Shown here in pieces: positions 59,957 through 64,000 of a DNA stretch of 64,000 nucleotides. The notes below the pieces were generated by a model. That model saw only the letters and a list, made by a program, of their open reading frames with translations. It did no database searches and was not told where the DNA came from. Location of the stretch: positions 161,954 to 225,953 of the forward strand of contig NZ_CAJYEB010000014.1 of the NCBI RefSeq assembly GCF_913773735.1, given 5' to 3'. This stretch comes from an uncultured Massilia sp. (GTDB lineage Bacteria; Pseudomonadota; Gammaproteobacteria; Burkholderiales; Burkholderiaceae_D). The position numbers and the translations under genes are program-made. Positions within the stretch are counted from its first letter, which is position 1. The number at the start of each line of letters is the position of its first letter.

Positions 59957-60937
59957 CTAGAGGCTTGCTGCCAGCGTCGTTGCCGTCAGCAGCGATTGGC
60001 GCGCGCGCAGGCGCACGCAGACGCCTTCGGCCAGGGCCAGCACCAGTTCGTGGCGCTTGCGCGCTTCCGAGCGTTTCTTCGACGGGATCGATTCCATGTC
60101 CGGCGGCGTCAAGGGCGCGCACGGCATCTCGTAGTCGCCATCGGCGCGCCGGGCGGCGCCCAGTTCTTCCCAGAGCTGGTCGTAGTCGGCCAGCACGCGG
60201 CCGTTGCGGATCGCCTTGTAGATCACGCGGTTGCGGTTCGATACCATCAGCAGGCGTTCGCAGCCATATTCGTGGCCCAGCTGGCGCACCAGCATCACCA
60301 TCAGCTGCTTCGGACGCACGCCGTGCAGGTCGCGCGTGGCCAGGCGGATCGCTTCGCGCGCATCGTCCGTCTTGCCGCCCTGGACGCAGCCGATCGACAG
60401 CGCCGGCAGGCCGTCGCGCGGCGCCACCGTGAACGCCACCGTATAGACGATCTTGTCGCCCTGCGCCAGTTGCAGCACCAGTTCGCCCTCGCGGTCGAAC
60501 CTGTCCACGGTGCGCAGCTGGACCTGGTAGGGCCGGCCGCTCTTGCCGGTCGCCTCGGCCAGCACGACGGGTCCCTGGCTGGCGCGCGCCACCGTCTGGC
60601 CCAGGCCGCGCCGGAACATGAACAGGTAGTGGGCGCGGATCGCTTCCAGGCGCTGGTCCGGCGTCAAGGCATGGCTGTTGTAAGGCCGGAACACCTTGTA
60701 GAGGAAGCGCGGGCAGTGGCGCACGTATTCCGAGAACGCCGGATGGGAATTGAGCAGGTGCAGCCAGTGCGGGGCGACGCGCCGGTGCAACAGGGCGCGC
60801 AGGCGGATCTTGGCCAGTTCGCGCATGTAGCGCAGGCCCGTCATTCCGCCCGGTATCGCCGAGCGCAGCGTGACGGACGGGACGGCGGCCGCGATCAGGC
60901 GCTCGGCCAAGCCATGGTCGGGCGTGTAGAGCTTCAT
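59957..60937 (-). CDS. VirK/YbjX family protein (DUF535)
   Basis: The 326-residue protein has the DUF535 pattern: HPAFSEYVRHCPRFLYKVFRPY, then LRTVDRFDREGELVLQL, LSIGCVQGG and VRPKQLMVMLVRQLGHEYGCERLLMVSNRNRVIY. There is no signal peptide or membrane helix. Enterobacterial VirK and YbjX are PhoP-regulated proteins linked to envelope peptide resistance and virulence; the molecular activity is not known. GTTAC direct repeats lie upstream. Confidence 0.88.
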   Translation of the reverse strand: MKLYTPDHGLAERLIAAAVPSVTLRSAIPGGMTGLRYMRELAKIRLRALLHRRVAPHWLHLLNSHPAFSEYVRHCPRFLYKVFRPYNSHALTPDQRLEAIRAHYLFMFRRGLGQTVARASQGPVVLAEATGKSGRPYQVQLRTVDRFDREGELVLQLAQGDKIVYTVAFTVAPRDGLPALSIGCVQGGKTDDAREAIRLATRDLHGVRPKQLMVMLVRQLGHEYGCERLLMVSNRNRVIYKAIRNGRVLADYDQLWEELGAARRADGDYEMPCAPLTPPDMESIPSKKRSEARKRHELVLALAEGVCVRLRARQSLLTATTLAASL

Positions 60938-61000
60938 GTGCGCCCTCCGCCATGCCGATGCGGATGACGGGGACGCGGACTGACTGACATGGCTAACCTC

Positions 61001-61046
61001 GATACACTGGAGTTGCGTAAAGTAACGCTATGTAACGTAGTGTATC
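61001..61046. promoter_or_regulatory. Nested repeats upstream of the VirK/YbjX gene
   Basis: GATACACT and AGTGTATC form 8-bp arms 30 bases apart. Between them GTAAC occurs at 61022 and 61032, a direct repeat with a 10-base period (GTTAC-N5-GTTAC on the minus strand), which has the spacing of PhoP-type boxes but a different half-site. The array is 64-109 bases before the minus-strand start codon. Confidence 0.45.
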
Positions 61047-61097
61047 AACCGCGATGCTTGAGGTAAATACTATGCCATGCCTTGGCAGGAGGAAACA

Positions 61098-61133
61098 TTA
61101 CAGCTGGGGCCGATATGGCCCCGGCTGTTGTAA
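61098..61133 (-). terminator. Probable terminator hairpin after the glycosidase-SDR gene
   Basis: On the minus strand a GC-rich stem (GGGGCC/GGCCCC core with ACAGC/GCTGT outer arms) directly follows the stop codon. The T tract is short, so efficiency is uncertain. Confidence 0.5.
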
Positions 61134-63395
61134 TTACGCCTCCCTGGACTGGATGTAGGGCGTGCCAGCGCTGTCCTGGCGGGCGCCGCCACACTCGCGC
61201 TCGCGCAGGTAGCGCGCCAGCGCATCGTCGAACGAGGGCAGCAGCAGGCCGCGCTCGCTGGTCATGGCGCTGTTGCCCGGCCGGGCGGCGCGCAGGCCCA
61301 GCGTTGCCGCCGGCGCCTCGCGCAATCCCGCCGCGTCGACGCCGGCCGCGGCGCAGGCACGGCGTGCCAGCTCGGCCCAGCTCATCGCCTCGCCGTTGCT
61401 CAGGTGCCAGATGCCGCATTCGCGATCGATCAGCAGGTCCAGGCAGGTGTTCACCAGGTCCGGCACATAGGTCGGCGTCACCGTCATGTCGCCCGCGGCG
61501 ACGAATTCGCGGCCGTTGCCGAGCGCGTCCAGGGCCTGGGCGACGAAGTTGTGCCCGTCCCACGGGCCGAAGAAGGCGCTGGTGCGGATCACCAGCGCCT
61601 GTGGATCGGCGTCGAGCACGCGCCGCTCGGCGTCGGCCTTGCTGCGGCCGTACACGTTCAGCGGCGCGACGGGGTCGGATTCGACGTAGGGACGGCCCAG
61701 GGTGCCGTCGAATACCAGGTCGCTGGAAAAGGTCACGAAGCGCAGCGCGTGGCGGATCGCGGCCAGGGCCAGGATGGTCGGCCCGTGGGCGTTCTCGCGC
61801 ATGCAGCGCTCGACGTCGTCCTCGGCCTCGTCGACGCGCACGTAGCCGCCGGCGTTGACGATGGCCCAGGGCTTGAAGCGCACGATCGCCGCCTCGACCG
61901 AGGCCGGGTCGGCGATGTCCATTTCCTGCCGGGTCAGCACGTGGCAGGCCAGGTTGCGGCGCTCGCAGATGCGGGCGAAGGCGCGGCCCAGCGTGCCGGT
62001 CGCGCCGGTGATCAGGATCGGCTGCGGGAAGGCGGAACGGAATGCGCCGCGTTCGGCGATGTCGGCCACCGCCGTGGGCGTGGCCACCGGCTTGGCCAGG
62101 AAGCGTCCCGGCCGGCGCCACCAGCCCTGGCCCTGCAGCACCGGGGCCGACAGCGGCCGGCCGCTGGCCAGCTCGCGCATCAGCGTGGCCACGGCGGTGG
62201 GGCGCGGCTGCGGACCGCGCACGTCGAAGGGGCCGGACTCGTAGTAGCCGCGGCATTCGGTGACCAGGCAGTTCCAGTCGTAGGAGCCGAGCAGCGCCCA
62301 GACCGTGACGGCGCGGATGTCGGCGCCGCCCTGCTGCACCTTGCGGGCCGCGTTCCAGATCTCGACCAGCCAGCGCAGCTGGTCTTCGCGGTTGGCGTCG
62401 ATATGGGCCTCGGTGATCGCGATCGGCAGGCCGTAGCGGTCCCAGGTTTCCTGCAGCAGCGGGCCGATGCCCGGCGTCGGCGTGGCCAGCACGCGCGGGC
62501 ACTCGATGTCGGCGTGGGCGACGCCGGCGTGCTCGAAGCGGTGCGTCTCCGGGTAGCGCTCGGGCCGGTGGTCGAGCCAGCGCTCGCTGGTGATGTAGTA
62601 ATTGACGCCGATGATGTCGGGCGGGCAGGGATTGTCGCGGAACCACAGCAGTTCGTCGGCGCCGGCGCCGTGCTCGACCAGGTAGTTCCACAGCGGGTGG
62701 TCCTGGTCGATCTTCCCGCACAACATGTCCCAGGCCAGCCAGCGGCGCTCGTTGTAGAAGTTGGTCATCTCGGCCATTTCCGGCGTGCCGTAGGTGCGCG
62801 ACAGGTCGTCGGTCTGCACCAGCTTGGCGTCCGGGTTCACGGCGCGGATCGCGCGCATCGACAGCACCGTCGCGCGGCACTGGTTGACCAGCGCACGGAT
62901 GAAGGCGTCGTGGGTGTCGCCGTGCGGATACCAGACCCCGTTCAGACCGGAGAAGCGGGCCGTCGTGCAGGGCTCGTTGACCGGCGTCCAGTATTCGACC
63001 CAGGGATAGCGCCGCGCCACCGCGCCGGCATAGTCGGCCAGCTTTTCCGGGAAATCGGGGGCCACCAGGCTCGTATGGCGCGGGCCGCTGCCATGGTGGA
63101 TCAGCCCGACGATCGGATTGACGCCGAGTTGCTGCAGCACCGGCAGGCGCTCGTCCGGCCACGACCAGTCGGCCGAGTCGATGCCGTCGGGCGCCGTGCG
63201 CTCCCACAGGACCGGGTAGCGGATGGCGCGGATGCCGAGCGAGGCAAAGCGTTCCAGGTCCTGCAGGCGTTCTGCATGACCGTTGCGGTCCATCTGGGAA
63301 AAGTATTCGTCGCGTACGCGGTTGACGGTGCATTCGAGGCCGCCCCAGAGCTGGAGCGGAGAACTTGCTGGCTGAATATGACTGTTGAAATTCAT
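61134..63395 (-). CDS. Glycoside hydrolase family 1-like domain fused to an RmlD-type SDR reductase
   Basis: Residues ~12-440 form a GH1-like TIM barrel: YWTPVNEPCTTARFSG has the acid/base glutamate (~140) and LPIAITEAHIDA the likely nucleophile (~328). Residues ~458-735 form an extended SDR of the dTDP-4-dehydrorhamnose reductase type with ILITGATGTLGRAF and the catalytic YGRSK (~582), plus SSDLVFDGT before it. Both active sites look intact. The enzyme would combine glycoside recognition or cleavage with reduction of a sugar. Its substrate is unknown. AGGAAA precedes the ATG. No rhamnose biosynthesis genes are adjacent, and no signal peptide is seen, so it is cytoplasmic. Confidence 0.85.
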   Translation of the reverse strand: MNFNSHIQPASSPLQLWGGLECTVNRVRDEYFSQMDRNGHAERLQDLERFASLGIRAIRYPVLWERTAPDGIDSADWSWPDERLPVLQQLGVNPIVGLIHHGSGPRHTSLVAPDFPEKLADYAGAVARRYPWVEYWTPVNEPCTTARFSGLNGVWYPHGDTHDAFIRALVNQCRATVLSMRAIRAVNPDAKLVQTDDLSRTYGTPEMAEMTNFYNERRWLAWDMLCGKIDQDHPLWNYLVEHGAGADELLWFRDNPCPPDIIGVNYYITSERWLDHRPERYPETHRFEHAGVAHADIECPRVLATPTPGIGPLLQETWDRYGLPIAITEAHIDANREDQLRWLVEIWNAARKVQQGGADIRAVTVWALLGSYDWNCLVTECRGYYESGPFDVRGPQPRPTAVATLMRELASGRPLSAPVLQGQGWWRRPGRFLAKPVATPTAVADIAERGAFRSAFPQPILITGATGTLGRAFARICERRNLACHVLTRQEMDIADPASVEAAIVRFKPWAIVNAGGYVRVDEAEDDVERCMRENAHGPTILALAAIRHALRFVTFSSDLVFDGTLGRPYVESDPVAPLNVYGRSKADAERRVLDADPQALVIRTSAFFGPWDGHNFVAQALDALGNGREFVAAGDMTVTPTYVPDLVNTCLDLLIDRECGIWHLSNGEAMSWAELARRACAAAGVDAAGLREAPAATLGLRAARPGNSAMTSERGLLLPSFDDALARYLRERECGGARQDSAGTPYIQSREA

Positions 63396-63452
63396 GAGCG
63401 TTTCCTGCGTATTTGATCCAAGGTCTAAGCCTAGACAAGCAGCACGGCTCGT

Positions 63453-63472
63453 TATGTGGTCTGGCCCACATA
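63453..63472. promoter_or_regulatory. Symmetrical TGTGG-N6-CCACA operator candidate
   Basis: TATGTGG and CCACATA form 7-bp arms around six bases, i.e. CRP-site geometry with G/C at the inner position of each half-site. It is 58-77 bases before the glycosidase-SDR start. Only a poor -10 (TAGGCT) is found at class II distance. A second small palindrome (GTCTA-N4-TAGAC, 63423-63436) overlaps that region. Confidence 0.4.
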
Positions 63473-63598
63473 TAAGCGCGATTTAGGAGTAGTCCTACGT
63501 CATGTACGCAAGTTATATCCAGGCATGCCCGATTCGGGTGCACTTGACACGCGCCCGGCGCGCGCCGATGCTGGACCCCCACTTGAAGGGAGGAATCG

Positions 63599-63850
63599 AT
63601 GTACATGGTGTACTGGACCGTCGTCACCGACGACGGCGACGGCGACGGCCCCGCCGGTCCGCGGGCACGGCCGTTCGCCACCGATGCGATGGTGGACGCG
63701 ATGCGTTTCATGGAAGACCTGCGCCGGCGCCAGCGCGAAGGCGGGGCGATCCGTTTCGTGACGATGTGCTCCGAGCATCCGGACGCGGTGGGGCATCCGG
63801 GCGTGGACGTGACGGGGCCGGATTACGACTGGAAGAAGCGCCGGCGGTAG
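63599..63850 (+). CDS. Small hypothetical protein
   Basis: I do not recognise this 83-residue product. It is well supported as a gene by GGGAGGAA before the ATG and by codon use like its neighbours. The sequence begins MYMVYWTVVTDDG, has an acidic patch (DDGDGDG) and a helical part with FMEDLRRRQREGG, then FVTMCSEHPD and a charged end WKKRRR. There is no signal peptide or membrane segment. It is divergent from the glycosidase-SDR gene. Confidence 0.6.
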   Translation: MYMVYWTVVTDDGDGDGPAGPRARPFATDAMVDAMRFMEDLRRRQREGGAIRFVTMCSEHPDAVGHPGVDVTGPDYDWKKRRR

Positions 63851-63950
63851 CGCGGCAAGCCGCGCCGGCGCGGACGGCACGGGGTGGCCGCCCGACCGGG
63901 TTGATCGGGCAGGCGCGGGTGCGGCCCCGTGCCGGCGGGGAGCGGCGGCG

Positions 63951-64000
63951 TTACGCCAGCCCGGCCGCCAGCGTCGCCAGCACGTGCTTGAGCACCTTGC
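63951..64000 (-). CDS. C-terminal end of a gene leaving the window
   Basis: On the minus strand an open frame enters from beyond 64000 and stops with TAA at 63951-63953, giving a helical end KVLKHVLATLAAGLA. Only about 16 codons are visible, too few to name a family. The stretch 63851-63950 before it contains no gene. Confidence 0.35.
   Translation of the reverse strand, partial: KVLKHVLATLAAGLA

Noticed and set aside
63544-63575. TTGACA with GATGCT as promoter of the small ORF at 63599
   Set aside because: The -10 matches only three of six bases and the spacer is almost pure GC; not strong enough to list as a feature.
1-64000. tRNA, rRNA, insertion sequences, prophage genes or attachment sites
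   Set aside because: No cloverleaf-like segments, transposase or integrase motifs, or flanking direct repeats were recognised by eye; a tRNAscan and IS search would be needed to exclude small or degenerate ones.

Overview
The window looks like a chromosomal segment of a high-GC betaproteobacterium, most likely an Oxalobacteraceae such as Massilia, Duganella or a relative. This rests on the overall gene style: DUF4214/RTX proteins with their own type I exporter, a PEP-CTERM protein, WaaF/MsbA, TrhO, and very high third-position GC. No tRNA, rRNA, insertion sequence or CRISPR array was seen. The organism name is an inference, not read from the sequence.

Layout. 1-12 kb: unrelated housekeeping and signalling genes (S9 peptidase tail, DJ-1/PfpI protein, Fur-boxed DUF2325 protein, glycine-zipper protein, CYP152-type P450 peroxygenase, CHASE/PAS histidine kinase, Lon-N protein, EF-hand protein, RhlE helicase, LOV hybrid histidine kinase). 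12.1-25.5 kb: a tightly coupled minus-strand operon of nine genes for an ABC-exported surface glycan (Wzm, Wzt, FkbM methyltransferase, double glycosyltransferase, HAD-UbiA fusion, GT-C enzyme, DPM1-like GT2, GtrA, second GT-C enzyme), mostly with stop/start overlaps. 25.7-31.1 kb: a CRP/FNR-family regulator, a VanZ-like protein, and an operon of acyltransferase, TPR plus beta-barrel protein and CHASE2 adenylate cyclase, with a divergent FecR-domain protein. 33.2-40.9 kb: a large DUF4214/RTX, S-layer-like protein followed by a complete type I secretion system (ABC, HlyD, TolC), then a methyltransferase, a broken DUF4214 gene and a small intact DUF4214 paralogue. 43.9-51.6 kb: TrhO, a sterol-desaturase-type hydroxylase, an acyltransferase, a sigma-54-promoted PEP-CTERM protein, and dnaE. 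52-60 kb: a large lipoprotein and an LPS block (GT2, O-antigen ligase, MsbA, WaaF). 60-64 kb: a VirK/YbjX protein, a glycosidase-SDR fusion and a small conserved ORF.

How the genes may work together. The strongest unexpected signal is regulatory. Three promoters in the 31-36 kb region carry full TGTGA-N6-TCACA sites placed 27.5-29.5 bp upstream of a recognisable -10 element, the geometry of class II CRP promoters. They drive the FecR gene, the RTX/S-layer-like gene and the secretion operon. A fourth, more degenerate palindrome sits in the same position before the glycan export operon. The same 10 kb encodes both a CRP-like regulator with cAMP-contact and GTGA-reading residues and a class III adenylate cyclase with an extracytoplasmic CHASE2 sensor. 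The reading I favour is a local cAMP circuit controlling a secreted surface protein, its exporter and its matching surface glycan. The sites and genes are seen; the circuit is inferred.
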